A DNA stretch of 64,000 bases from Leguminivora glycinivorella (lineage: Eukaryota; Arthropoda; Insecta; Lepidoptera; Tortricidae): contig NC_062996.1 in assembly GCF_023078275.1 (NCBI RefSeq), positions 5,766,001 to 5,830,000 of the forward strand, in the 5' to 3' direction. Below, piece after piece: positions 20,279 through 31,519 of the stretch. The position numbers and the translations under genes are program-made. The notes beneath the pieces were generated by a model. It was given only the letters and a program-made list of their open reading frames with translations. It was not told the origin of the DNA and did not search any database. Within the stretch, counting starts at the first letter, position 1. The number at the start of each line of letters is the position of its first letter.

Positions 20279-20708
20279 TAACTCATAAGTCATAAACGCA
20301 CTACAATACTCAACAACTTTTAAATTGAAAATGACGTAACGTCAATCTAACTTTAAAATTCTTACTCTTTTTTCAATCATCGGCCATGATGAATGGTCTT
20401 TTTCTACAAAAAAGAAATGTTCCCGTTAACTCATTGTTGAAGTGTTATTTCTGATTATAACACTTAATGCAACAAGATATAGTGTTATTTCGAATGGAGA
20501 AATATAGACTAAGCTTGACAAATTTTGGTTTAAGTCTATTTTTAAGTTGACCTAGTAATTGCTTTGATGGATTTAAAATGAAGTCGGAAATGAACAACAA
20601 GTTGAGTTGATGACGATATCACAGACAGATCTTGAGCTTTAATTTATCATCAATTATCAGATCTGCTTTATTGAATTTAATTTTAGTTTAATATTTTTAC
20701 GTGTCTTT
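20279..20708. other. No gene
   Basis: AT-rich, nothing recognised. Confidence 0.4.
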
Positions 20709-20872
20709 TTGGTGGCGTAGACGAGAGGCTGGCAACCTGTCACTGCGATGTCACAATTTGGATTTCTTTCAACCCCTTTTTACCAAGAGTGGCACTGAAA
20801 CTTAGTAGTTCATGAGTTCTGCCTACCTCTTTATGGGATACAGGCGTGATTATATGTATGTATGTATGTATG
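20709..20872 (+). repeat. RepC 3' part
   Basis: GGTGGCGTAGACGAGAGGCT to a (TATG)n tail; 5' part missing. Confidence 0.7.
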
Positions 20873-20937
20873 TCTTTTTTTTCGGCTAAAAGCTTAATCT
20901 GTTAAATAAAAGGTACTTTTGCTGTTGTGCACATACA

Positions 20938-21201
20938 GATATAAATAAATAAATAAATAAATATTATAGGACATTCTTACACAGATTGATTGAGGCCCAC
21001 GGTAAGCTCAAGAAGGCTTGTGTTGTGGGTACTCAGACAACGATATATATAATATATAAATACTTATATACATAGAAAACATCCATGACTCAGGAACAAA
21101 TATCTGTGCTCATCACACAAATAAATGCCCTTACCGGGATTCGAACCCGGGACCGCGGCGCAGCAGGCAGGGTCACTACTGACTGCGCCAGACCGGTCGT
21201 C
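20938..21201 (-). mobile_element. SINE1, minus
   Basis: AAATA-rich tail at left, then GCCCTTACCGGGATTCGAAC and tRNA-like head ending ACCGGTCGTC at right. In the sense direction the head carries an A box (TCTGGC-CAGTCG type) and B box GGTTCGAATCC. Internally shortened in the middle relative to 59215. Confidence 0.75.
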
Positions 21202-21251
21202 AAAAGAGATATGTATATTATGTTTACTTATTGTGTCATGTGGTTTCTTTT

Positions 21252-21335
21252 TACCCGCGAAACCCCCCATATAACAAATTTTAGCGAAATCGTTACAGTT
21301 TTTTCCGAGATCGCCGGTACCTATATAGGTATAAA
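21252..21335 (-). repeat. RepF fragment
   Basis: CATATAACAAATTTTAGCGA and TTCCGAGATCGCCGGTA match the left end of RepF at 47104, inverted. Confidence 0.5.
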
Positions 21336-21339
21336 AATA

Positions 21340-22060
21340 GGTTGAATAGTTTATGAGAAAAGTACGGGAACTCCTCTTGGCCGATTTTTTTAAAACGAAG
21401 GTAAGTAAAGCAAGCGTTGTTTTTAACTTACCAACAAAAACTCACCTTGATTTAATCTCAAAATGTCATCATAGTCGGGTAGCGATAGCTTTTGAGGTTT
21501 CGATAATATTCACGTTGCTTCTTTTTTGCATATAGTTTTTAGACTATTGATCAAATATAAAAATAATATTTTGGGTCGTCCTAGGTACCTGCTTAGCTCG
21601 AAATTTAGGTATTTCTATTTTTAAGCAGTGTTCAGTCAAAGAAATATTCGAGAAGAAATTATTTGTATCTATATAAAAACAACGTGGTTGCCGATGTACA
21701 TATGCATTTTGGGTCATTTTCATCCATGGGTTTAATGATATTTCAAAAATGTCTAATATTGGCCCTAAAACACCTAACAAAATATTAGAGTTGGTAAGTG
21801 AAGTCTTATACCATTCAGGACATTATTATATATATATTTTCTTAAAGTGTGTCACATTTTATCCATTGCTTATATATAAAAAAAAATTTTTTTTAATAAA
21901 AACCCTGTCAAACCCTGAAAAAAAAATTCATGTTAATAAGTTGACGTCTATATTATTATAAAATGATATCAAGTCATCATTTTTAATTTGGGTCACTTTC
22001 ATCCATGGGTTTTCAATATTTGGCAGAATAAAACGCAACGCAATAGAGTAGTATTTTAAA
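21340..22060. other. No gene; 25-bp direct repeat
   Basis: TTGGGTCATTTTCATCCATG at 21708 recurs as TTGGGTCACTTTCATCCATG at 21987. Small frames here are low complexity. Confidence 0.35.
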
Positions 22061-22387
22061 CGTTTGCGCTGTGTGGCGCGCAACCGATAGCCAATCAGGT
22101 TGGCGCATGCCGCTGGCGCGACGCCGCGCTGTGATACGAGGCGTAGGTACTTACTTCTCGTGCGCAGTCATACATAATTTAAGATTGCCAGAGGGTCGGG
22201 CTTTGGCGGGATTCTCCCGATTTTTTTGTAAGTCTTCCCAATTAAAACTTATACATAGTAGGTAACCTTAAGAACTTTATTACATTAGTAACGAAAACAG
22301 ACCAATTATAAATGTCGAAAACACGTAAAGGTCTACTATCTAAAATAAACGAAGTAAACTAGCTAAACTATCGTAAATTTTTATTAT

Positions 22388-22521
22388 GGTGCATTAGGGT
22401 AATTCCGAATGACAAAAATGCTCTGGTAATTCCGAAGAGAGAATCTTGATATGATGGAAATAATGATGATTTTTATGTGACTTTCGTAATTAGACGACTT
22501 TCGGAATTACCCTAATGCACT
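22388..22521. mobile_element. Hairpin MITE (MITE-7)
   Basis: GTGCATTAGGGTAATTCCGA and complement TCGGAATTACCCTAATGCAC with a short middle; about 134 bp. Single copy here. Confidence 0.75.
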
Positions 22522-22821
22522 ATTATTTTACATTTCCCTACGAAATCCTCGAAACTCCAGAACCTTTTGTCCCGATATTGAAGTACCTAATTCGATCCGG
22601 CGCTCCTATTCATACACCGTGATTATATTATTGTAACTATTGATTTCAGTTTTTAGTTCCACAATACAGGGTGTAATTTTTATGACGGGAAATATTTATG
22701 GATGCAAATGGATACAAAACCCAAAAACAATAAATTGTAACTTGAATATTATTTCCTATATTTTCCTTAATTAACATTTATAATGGACACGAAGCGCACG
22801 GCGGCATAATATATCAGGGTG

Positions 22822-22971
22822 GCTAGCCGAATGGCACAATCGCTCACGAAACGCTCACGAAACGAAGCGCTAGTAGATATCTATCTCTATCGCGCTTGCG
22901 TATTGGCGCGACAGAGCCAGCGGCGTATCGCTTTCGTTTGGCGTCGGAGAAATGCCATTCGGCTACGGGGC
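22822..22971 (-). mobile_element. MITE-3, minus
   Basis: AGCCGAATGGCACAATCGC ... TAGATATCTATCTCTATCGC ... ATGCCATTCGGCTACGGGG. CGCTCACGAAACG is duplicated inside. Confidence 0.75.
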
Positions 22972-23155
22972 CTGTACACCTTATAAAACAAAGTCCCCCG
23001 CCGCGTGTGTCTGTGTGCGCGCGCGTGTGTGCAAACACAGGTGGTGAGACTGCGGTAGCCATTATTGTAATTATTCTCATTATATGGCATTAGTATCCTT
23101 TTTACAGATTTTCGACATTACCTCAATTGGTTTCGAATTTAACCCTACCTTAGAA

Positions 23156-23700
23156 AACGGCCAAGAGCGTGTCGGGCCACGCTCAGTGTAGGGTTCCGTA
23201 GTTTTCCGTATTTTTCTCAAAAACTACTGAACCTATCAAGCTCAAAACAATTTTCCTAGAAAGTCTTTATTAAGTTCTACTTTTGTGGTTTCTTTCATAT
23301 TTTTTAAACTTATGGTTCAAAAGTTAGAGGGGGGGGGACGCACTTTTTTTTCCTTTAGGAGCGTTTATTTCCGAAAATATTAATATTAACAAAAAACGAT
23401 CTTAGTAAACCCTTATTCATTTTTAAATACCTATCTAACAATATATCACACGTTGGGGTTGGAATGAAGAAAAATATCAGCCCCCACTTTACATGTAGGG
23501 GGGGTACCCTAATAAAACATTTTTTTCCATTTTTTTATTTTTGCACTTTATTGGCGTGATTGATATACATATTGGTACCAAATTTCAGCTTTCTAGTGCT
23601 AACGGTTACTGAGATTATCCGCGGACGGACGGACGGACGGACGGACAGACAGACATGGCGAAACTATAAGGGTTCCTAGTGGACTACGGAACCCTAAAAA
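23156..23700 (+). repeat. RepA copy 4
   Basis: Complete; short CGGA run. Confidence 0.8.
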
Positions 23701-23745
23701 TGGTAATCAAAATACGTATGTATTTTTTTTACTTACATTTATCTA

Positions 23746-23921
23746 TCCATACTAATATTATAAATGCGAAAGTATGTCTGTTTGTTTCTCCGTCTTTCAC
23801 GGAAAAACGGAGCGACGAATTGACGTGATTTTTTAAAGTGGAGATAGTTGAAAGGATGGAGAGTGACATAGGCTACTTTTTGTCTCTTTCTAACGCGAGC
23901 GACGCCGCGTGCAAAAGCTAG
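23746..23921 (+). mobile_element. HelA Helitron
   Basis: A|TCCATACTAATATT ... CAAAAGCTAG|T. Hairpin slightly mutated (GCGACGCCGCGT). Confidence 0.85.
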
Positions 23922-23924
23922 TGT

Positions 23925-25010
23925 AATATAAAGCTGCAACACGACTGACATTTTTCAAAAAACAGCCAGAAGGAGGTTCCGCCGGTGGCAGTGTTTGGTG
24001 TGGCCGTATAGAGGTTTGTCCTGCAACCCTGTAAAAATCCGACCGTCGGTCTACCTGTTCCAGGTAAAAAAATGTTGGACGGCCTGACCAAACGGCGGGA
24101 GATAGCCAAAGGGTGTTCGACCAAATGTCATAGAGGACTCTGGGTTATTTTTGACGCTGCCATTTTTTTTTTCAAAATGACAGTCTTTTTTAGACGATTT
24201 TTCAAGTTTGTCGTAGAGCACTCTAATTTTGGTCGTAGAATCTCCAAGTAGCCTTGATTAGAATTAAATAAAAAAAAATTGAAAAATGCGACAAATGTGA
24301 GAAAACTGGCTACTTTTCTTTTGTATGGCAACTTTTAAATTGTAAGAGATAGCCGGGGGTGCTCGACCAAATGTCATACAGATCTCGGAGTAGAAAAAAG
24401 TTGTATTAAAAAAAATTCAAAATGGCCGACTTTTTTTTAAATTTCAAAATGGTCCTAGCGCGCTGAGATTTGGCACACGAGGACGGCCGACGGATTAGTA
24501 TTCAAAAAGAATATTATTGAAAAATTTCAAATGGCGGCCTTTGTGGGCAAATTGAAATTTGTATGGAAGATTTTTTTAATAACCATATCTCCGTAACGGT
24601 AGGAAAAAGGTCAAAAAAGCTTGAACTACACAATTTCAAAATGACCGACTTTGATTTTGGGAAATTTGACTTTGTCCCCTCTCGCCGCCGTTTTTGACTT
24701 TTCCAAAAAAAAATTCTCATTCCTATTTTTGGCCCCCGTTTTTACCACGTGCCAAATTTTACCGCGCTCGGACCGAAGAAAAAAAATAATTCAAAGTCGG
24801 CCATTTTGAAATTTTGTAAATGCCATTCGATGGACCTAAGATAACTGTACAACATTAGTTCAAGCACTTTAACCTTTTTTCTACCGTTACGGAGCTATGG
24901 CGATTAAAAAAAACCTCCATACAAATTGCAATTGGCGTTCAAAGGCAGCCATTTTGAATTTTTAGAAATTTTCTTTTTGTATACTAATCTTGGGGCGGCT
25001 ATCCACCCGT
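23925..25010 (+). repeat. RepQ, 1.1-kb non-coding repeat
   Basis: 23930-24490 matches the reverse complement of 31905-32466 (AAAGCTGCAACACGACTGAC, AAATCCGACCGTCGGT, CTGACCAAACGGC, GTGTTCGACCAAATGTCATA, GGTCCTAGCGCGCTGAGATT). 24490-25010 is rich in repeated AAATTTCAAAATGGC-type words and is present only here. No frame is conserved; the small ORFs are chance. Confidence 0.6.
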
Positions 25011-25427
25011 GTTGCGACGTACAGACTTGCAATTTTGAGTTTTAAGTATGTTATTATAGCTTACTAGACGACGAAAATTTCTGCGTTCCGGTCTTATCCA
25101 GAGGTTCTCAAATAGGGGCCTGAAAATGCGGCGAAATGGTTCCAGTAAAGGATGGTACGGCAGTGTTGGCTTCGTGCTCGACTTGGCGGGGGTACTGCCG
25201 TGCCCCCAGATTAAATTATAAGATAGTTAAGTTTAATGAAAAGGTTTATCTATTTGTATTCTTTTGCAGCAGCGTCTCAGCGAATCACAATGAGTTGTCT
25301 TGCCTTCGGCCGACCAATCGTATTAGTCTCTCGTATCTAAGTAATATTTAACGAGAGCTGTGATAGGCCTGTTTAAAATTATGGATATATATTAAAATCA
25401 TAGTTCAAAACGATGGTTTTTGCCGTA
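25011..25427. other. No gene
   Basis: Unrecognised, somewhat GC-richer near 25130-25210. The small plus frame 25136-25351 lacks motifs. Confidence 0.35.
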
Positions 25428-25646
25428 GGGCCTGGCCACATGGGCGCGTTGCGGCGACGCACCGCAAAAATTCTGCGTTGCGTTGCCGCGCCGCCAGTTT
25501 TTGCGGCAGGAAATCTGCGGCGCGGCACCGCGACGCAAGAACTCGCGGTGCGTCGACGCACCGCAAAGATTCACGGCGCGGCACCGCAACGCAGAATTTT
25601 TGCGGCGCGTCGCCGCGCCGCCAAAACTGGCGGTGCGTCGCCGCGC
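25428..25646 (+). repeat. Left 219-bp inverted repeat of Harbinger-type element
   Basis: Begins GGGCCTGGCCACATGGGCGC; GC-rich, made of CGCACCGCAAAAATTCTGCG-like modules in both orientations. Nearly identical to the reverse complement of 30567-30785. All overlapping open frames on both strands arise from this bias. The base context is GTA on the left and ATA on the right of the pair, an imperfect match for a 3-bp TWA duplication. Confidence 0.8.
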
Positions 25647-25703
25647 CTCGATAACTATACACAGTGCAGAACTTCACGATCAGTCTTTATCCAGAGTCCA
25701 GAC

Positions 25704-25997
25704 ATGGATCCCTTACGCGTATTCTGCTCTTGCTCGTATTACGGAGGCGCTTAAAAAAAAAGGAGACGAAAAGAAGATGCTGGGTCAACCCATATATATA
25801 TATAAAATGAATAATGACGGAACTCATCTTGAAAGGAAATATGCGGCATTAAAGACAAGTGAAGTGAAGTTCAAAGAATATTTCAGAATGACAATAGCAA
25901 GTTTCGAAGAACTGGTCTTTAAAATCTCACCTCGAATAAAAAAAACAATATATATTTAGAAAACCTGTCGGACCTCTGGAGATGCTGGGATTAACTA
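25704..25997 (+). pseudogene. PIF/Harbinger transposase N-terminus, frameshifted
   Basis: Pieces in different frames read, in order, MDPLRVFCSCSYYGGA, RRCWVNPYIY, then LERKYAALKTSEVKFKEYFR and MTIASFEELVFKISPRIKK, then FRKPVGPLEMLGLT. The order RRxWVxP / (F)xxYFRM...F(E/D)ELL...ISPxI / RxPVxxxExLxLT is the N-terminal region of HARBI1-like transposases. The catalytic DDE core that follows in functional proteins is absent: the match stops after LGLT at about 25997. At least three frameshifts, so not functional. Confidence 0.75.
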
Positions 25998-26085
25998 AAT
26001 ATGCCGAATACCGAATATTTACCGAATATTCGGCCCATATCTAATGTGAACGAAGGACGAAAGGACAGCCTTATAGACAGCAGGC
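25998..26085. other. Iterated GAATATT words
   Basis: ATGCCGAATACCGAATATTTACCGAATATTCGG-type reiteration breaks the transposase match. Confidence 0.4.
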
Positions 26086-26203
26086 AGGCAATTATGGTCG
26101 CGCGATAAATGATAAAAATATCAGGCCGTCCCTATCGCACTATTTGTAAGTGCGATAGGGACGACCCGATGTTTTATCATTTATTGCGCGACCATGATTG
26201 CCC
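26086..26203. mobile_element. Hairpin MITE (MITE-8)
   Basis: AGGCAATTATGGTCGCGCGA and its complement near 26203, with arms of about 55 bp meeting at TTTGTAAG. Single copy. Confidence 0.75.
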
Positions 26204-26808
26204 TGTAGCTTCTTATTGCTATCGGTGTCGAGTACTTATCTAAGTTAGGTATCTATTTTAAATATGACAGTGTAATTGTGTGTAGTACAGTACCTACAAA
26301 AAAAATCGTACAGAAATTAAAAATAATTACAGTACGCTGAACCAAAATAATATATTACTTACAATACTATATATCATATCATTTTCCTCAGAGCATTTTT
26401 CCTGTCTTTGTGTATACTACCTACGGTTGGCAACCCTACACCGCTCAATGTGGCATTTGCACGATACGGCAACGTGCCGCGGCGGCCGGCCGTGTCGCAG
26501 TTGTTAGCTATGCTACCCTTGTGTGCGTGCGTGATGACACGATTTGCTGGTTGTTCTTTTAGGTATTTAAGTACTTTTAGGTGTTTAAGTACTTTTAGGT
26601 ATTTAAGACGCTACAGGAGCGAAAATGGAAAGGAAAGGAGCCCTTTCAATTTGGGAATTTTAGTTAAATATACTAGTGTTATTAACTAGATTTATCGAAA
26701 AAAATTGTCCATTCAGAACAACTCAGTTAAAAGATATTGCGAAAAAAATCTTTAAAATCGAGGTTCCGCTCTCGACTGTTTCCTCCTTCAAAACTTAATG
26801 AATCGTAA
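26204..26808. other. No gene
   Basis: Includes a triplicated TTTAGGTATTTAAGTACTTT-type word (26560-26605). A CTCTCGACTGTTTCCTCC word at 26770 resembles a MITE-5 arm. Confidence 0.35.
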
Positions 26809-26941
26809 GTGCGTTTTCACATTATCCGATCCGATATCGGATGTAGGACCGATATCCCATACATTACAGGCGCCATCTTGTATTTTTTCCATTGAAATCC
26901 TTACGACATCCGATATCGGATCGGATAATGTGAAAACGGCC
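26809..26941. mobile_element. MITE-1 copy 2, TAA duplication
   Basis: 133 bp, TIR GTGCGTTTTCACATTATCCG, flanked by TAA at 26806-26808 and 26942-26944. Confidence 0.85.
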
Positions 26942-26949
26942 TAACGGAA

Positions 26950-27500
26950 TTTAATTACCAGGCCTCGGATTATTTTTCGCATGGTAAGATGAAAAAAAAC
27001 TATGGAGTCGATATTAAAACTAAACTTTAATTCATATTCATACTCATACTCACTAATTTTCTTAGTCCCGTAATACTTTTGTCCCTTGTGCAGGTTGACA
27101 GATCGAAAATGTTAATCGAAAATTAATCTTATTGAATGTAATTAAAATTATTTATGTGGTGTGATTTGGGAAGCCTTTTGCTTGGTAAAGGGTTACAATT
27201 ACCCTGTAACTATATCAAATTAGTTACTATTTTGTTTGGTTCAGACTACTTTGTTGCGGTAAACGTAATGCTAAGTACTAGCTGATTTATCAAAAATCAT
27301 TTGCATGTCAATGTCATGTCAATCATTCACGACGCGATGTGACACGTAATTATTTATTGCAATCGGTGCGTGCAATAATTACGTAAACAATTATGTCTGA
27401 TCCGCAAGTTTCTGCAATTTTATACTGGATAGAATCTTACAAAGATCTAAAATACGATCATGAGAAATGTGTTACTCTAAATGATCTGTACATATTAAAG
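26950..27500. other. No gene
   Basis: AT-rich; ATACTCATACTCAC near 27035 may be a LINE tail. Confidence 0.35.
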
Positions 27501-27504
27501 TAAG

Positions 27505-27690
27505 TAGGGAAGAAAACCGCCATGCTGAAGTGTATTTGTGCATGCCACGTCTGGTCTGTCGCATGCATGGTGAGACGACTTGGACGCCTTTATGAGTGAC
27601 TGCATGGCCGGAAAAATAACACCAGAGGGAGTTGAGGAAATCAAGGGGAGAGGCCTTTGCCCAGCAGTAGGGCACTATAACGGGCTAATT
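27505..27690 (+). pseudogene. LINE ORF C-terminus scrap
   Basis: The stretch GGGGAGAGGCCTTTGCCCAG followed by CAGTAGGGCACTATAACGGG matches the familiar end of lepidopteran endonuclease-reverse transcriptase ORFs (usual peptide EAFAQQWD just before the stop), here with indels. The minus-strand open frame over it is a shadow. Confidence 0.55.
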
Positions 27691-27939
27691 AAAAAAATCT
27701 GTACCAGTTTAATTTTAATCTATTTTTAAGAAATGTTCCTACTAAAATGTAGATTCTAGCGAAAAAACGTACCTAGGTTTTTCCAGTTGAACATTATTTT
27801 TAGCTGCAAGCCACTATTTACGATTTAATCGATTTAAATAAAACTTGCCTACTAAATTATCCATTTGCATATTGATCGTAGCGAAAACACGTACGAAAAC
27901 GACGTACGTTTTTCTGTTTTACTTTTTTAAAGGCACAGG

Positions 27940-28702
27940 TCACACGTTTTTCATCAAATCTATGTCGTACCGTTTAGGTTTTTTGGCTAATTGTTACCAA
28001 TCTTGAGTATCACTTTTTTGCGCCATAATGAAAAAGGCCGTTTTCGGAAATTTTTGATTGACTCGAGCGTCTTTAAAAATAAAAATATCAAAACGTTCCA
28101 ACACAGATAAGATTAATAATTAATAACAATCTGACTGGGAACAAATCAAATTATTTTATTGAATATTTTTTTGATTTGTTATTTAATAACCTAACAACAA
28201 AATTAAAATTTTGAAAAAACTCCCGACCGCGACATAGTGGACCGATTTTCATGAAACATGGCTAAGAACACTCCCGACTAACTCAGCTTTCAGACAAAAA
28301 AACTAAATTTAAATCGGTTCATCCGTTCGGGAACTACGATGCCACAGACACACACACACACACACACAGACAGACAAACAGACAAATAGACAGACAGACA
28401 CGTCAAACTTATAACACCCCTTCGTTTTTGCGTCGGGGTTAAAAATAGTCTTTCGCTATATCGTAATGCTGCAAAAGAATTCATATAGGAGGTGCAAGCA
28501 CTAATTGTTGCCTTGGGCCTTGTCGTTTTTTCTTTCGTGTATGATGTCTATTTCAATTTATAGAATAATCTGTGTTGAAAAAATCAGTCTACCTTTTGAA
28601 GGTAGACTGATTTTTTCGTGGAGGTACATCTGAAGGTACACCAGGGAGGAAATAGTCGAGAGCGTTGGTATGGAAATTGAACCGTCCTGTATCGTCTAAA
28701 AA
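27940..28702. mobile_element. MITE-5 relative, split by RepB
   Basis: 27960-28135 matches 11755-11920 (ACCGTTTAGG, GCTAATTGTTACCAA, CTCGAGCGTCTTTAAAAATA), and 28563-28702 matches its right end (AATAATCTGTGTTGAAAAAA, CAGGGAGGAAATAGTCGAGA). The middle holds RepB and unrelated sequence. A small hairpin CAGTCTACCTTTTGAAGGTAGACTG was added at 28587. Confidence 0.6.
28198..28440 (-). repeat. RepB copy, minus
   Basis: CTCCCGACCGCGACATAGTG to TTTTTGCGTCGGGGTTAAAA with a mixed CACA/CAGA run. Confidence 0.8.
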
Positions 28703-29040
28703 ATATAATCGATTGTCGATTTAGCCCGGCTCCCCAGCTGCCAGCTTGCAGACCTGAGGTTGACTATGATAAGAGAAGCATCTTAGCAAGTTGCCTCAAG
28801 GGCCTACCCCAAAATCCTGCCAGATTTCCGTCCATAGTCCATAATAGTGCGTAATTTTATTTTCACGAATTTATCGGATTCGGATCGGACGTAGTTCGAA
28901 AGCGCTCTATTTTTAACGTAAGTACGTACCTATCGTCATATTCAGATAGAACGAATATTTTCTTTACCTATGTATTTACAAATTGTCAAATCTTTTGGGA
29001 ATTACATAAAAGTCATAAAATTATTTATTTAATTAAATTT
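28703..29040. other. No gene
   Basis: Nothing recognised. Confidence 0.35.
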
Positions 29041-29046
29041 TGAAAA

Positions 29047-29495
29047 AAAAACCCCCGACCCCGACATAGTGGACCGATTTTCATGAAACATGGCTAAGAA
29101 CACTCCCGACTAACTCAGCTTTCAGACAAAAAAAATCAATATATTTTAGATTTAGACTAACAGGATTTGCACTCATAATTTTAGAACAAAACGGGACACC
29201 GAGGGACACACCGGCTGATGTCGTGAGTGTTGTGTGTAGGCAAAGTGACAACCCTAGCGCAAAAGTGAATAATCAAGAACAAGTGCGGGTAGTTCGAGAA
29301 ACTCGCGCGGCTAGAAGATGTTGATGCAATTCCTCGCCAGTCTACCCGTGACCACGAACATAATGTGATGTTCGAAACGTCGGGCCTAATATTAAATGTA
29401 AGTGTTTACGCGATTAAGTCCCGTTTTGTTTTGAAAAAATCAATCTAAATCGGTTCATCCGTTTGGGAGCTACGATGCCACAGACAGACACACAC

Positions 29496-29570
<75 letters not shown>

Positions 29571-29628
29571 CACAGACAGACACGTCAAACTTATAACACC
29601 CCTTCGTTTTTGCGTCGGGGGTTAAAAA
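29047..29628 (-). repeat. RepB copy, split by a retro-insert
   Basis: Left part to 29140 and right part from 29434 rejoin once one copy of AAAAAATCAAT is removed. Long (CAGA)n run at 29505-29580. Confidence 0.8.
29141..29433. mobile_element. 293-bp insert with 11-bp TSD
   Basis: Bounded by AAAAAATCAAT (29130-29140, 29434-29444). Contains GTGATGTTCGAAACGTCGGG and GCGATTAAGTCCCGTTTTGT, and an internal inverted pair ACAAAACGGGAC/GTCCCGTTTTGT. The long duplication points to retrotransposition; the family is not identified. Confidence 0.7.
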
Positions 29629-29802
29629 TGTTATTATTTAAATCTACCCATCGATGTACCCATTGCGGAAATATAAATTAGAGAGGCACTCCATAAATGT
29701 CAATAAACCCTTAATTGCATGATTTTACTTTTTTTAACAATTTACAGATATGTGACACCATGGTGGTATATATGCTGAGCACTGGAAAAATAATGAAAAA
29801 AA

Positions 29803-30339
29803 CCGGCCAAGAGCGTGTCGGGCCACGTTCAGTGTAGGGTTCCGTAGTTTTCCGTATTTTTCTCAAAAACTACTGAACCTATCAAGTTCAAAACTATTTT
29901 CCTAGAAAGTCTTTATAAAGTTCTACTTTTGTGATTTTTTTCATATTTTTTAACATATGGTTCAAAAGTTAGAGGGGGGGAGAGCGCACTTTTTTTTCCT
30001 TTAGGAGCGATTATTTCCGAAAATATTAATATTATCAAAAAACGATCTTAGTAATCCCTTATTCATTTTTAAATACCTATCCAACAATATATCAAACGTT
30101 GAGGTTGGAATGAAAAAAAAATATCAGCCCCCACTTTACATGTAGGGGGGGTACCCTAATAAAACATTTTTTTCCATTTTTTATTTTTGCACTTTGTTGG
30201 CGTGATTGATATACATCTTGGTGCCAAATTTCAGATTTCTAGTGCTAAAGGTTACTGAGATTATCCGCGGACGGACGGACGGACAGACAGACATGGCGAA
30301 ACTATAAGGGTTCCTAGTTGACTACGGAACCCTAAAAAT
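29803..30339 (+). repeat. RepA copy 5
   Basis: Complete; the shortest CGGA run (about four units, 30267-30282). Confidence 0.8.
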
Positions 30340-30566
30340 ATATCACCATTTTTTTAATATGAAACAACGTAACTAAAAAAAGATGATTTTTAATAGCATA
30401 TTGAAAAATTCGAATATTGCTTAGTATTTTATCGTGAAAAACTGTACAAAATCTACTATTGATTCAATGTTTGTGATGCTTGGAAAAAAATCCATCACCA
30501 AGTAAAGAAGGGTTAAATATAAACGACACGAAGTTTAATTCGAACACAACAGTTCACAATTGCGAG

Positions 30567-30785
30567 CAGCGGTGACGCACCGCCAGTTTTGGCGGCGCGG
30601 CGACGCGCCGCAAAAATTCTGCGTTGCGGTGCCGCGCCGCGAGTTTTTGCGGTGCGTCGACGCACCGCGAGTTCTTGCGTCGCGGTGCCGCGCCGCAGAT
30701 TTCCTGCCGCAAAAACTGGCGGCGCGGCAACGCAACGCAGAATTTTTGCGGTGCGTCGCCGCAACGCGCCCATGTGGCCAGGCCC
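30567..30785 (-). repeat. Right 219-bp inverted repeat of Harbinger-type element
   Basis: Reverse complement of 25428-25646 with only a few differences, ending CATGTGGCCAGGCCC. Confidence 0.8.
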
Positions 30786-31518
30786 ATACCTTTAACAGGC
30801 TTTAACACTGGCGTGTTTATTTTTGATAGGGGATGATTTTATTATTTCATAGTATATTCCTCAATAAGGAAATGATGTATCTATTATTTTCGAGATACCT
30901 ACAGTATCAACCATTTCAAAAGCTTTAACTGTTGTTTTGTGAAAACTTTTTATATAGTACTTTGGAGACTAGTTTCGAAGTCGTGACAGTTTTCAGACGT
31001 CCGTGACTGGCATCGCCTCGGCCATTTATACAACCGCGTTAAGAGCAAACGTCACCCAGCGTAAAAATCAACAAAACAAATCATGCAGTGATATCATAAA
31101 GAGATACCCAAAAACGCTGGCTACGCTAACAGGACTCAGGGTTCAGCATGAGCTAAAGCTTAGGTACTACTTTCCCAAGCGCTTATCATGATGAGTCGTA
31201 CCAAAACAGCGTGTCTTTATATAATCTCTATATTCAAACCTGACCTGAGTTCTACTAGGTACAGCCGAGCCAGTGTCAGCTCAGTGTCAGCTCTATCTTG
31301 GATACTGCTCACCCACGAACTCACCGTGACGATTTCTTTAATTACGATGATAATTTGTTTGTTATTTTTCGAAATACATTAACTTTAATGACAATTGGCG
31401 TTCATTAATTTTTAATGGTTAATGACAATTAACCTTTTGACTGTGTAATTTTTGTTAATTACCGTTCGGCCAATACTCCTAGGCATTTCTTGCAGCCAAT
31501 CAATAAATAATATCCTAA
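30786..31518. other. Unique-looking, no gene
   Basis: No repeat match. Frames at 31003-31191 and 31188-31382 overlap by a few bases but have no motifs. A TATA-like TTTATATAATCTC occurs at 31216 with GTGTCAGCTCAGTGTCAGCT 60 bases on; a promoter cannot be claimed from this. Confidence 0.3.
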
Positions 31519-31519
31519 A

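Noticed and set aside
25405..25754. Several long overlapping open frames on both strands (also 30513-30836), R/A-rich
   Set aside because: They arise from the GC-rich, modular inverted repeat, which is stop-poor in all frames; both copies give the same frames.
25704..25997. Domesticated HARBI1-like host gene
   Set aside because: At least three frameshifts, DDE core missing, and located directly inside a transposon end.
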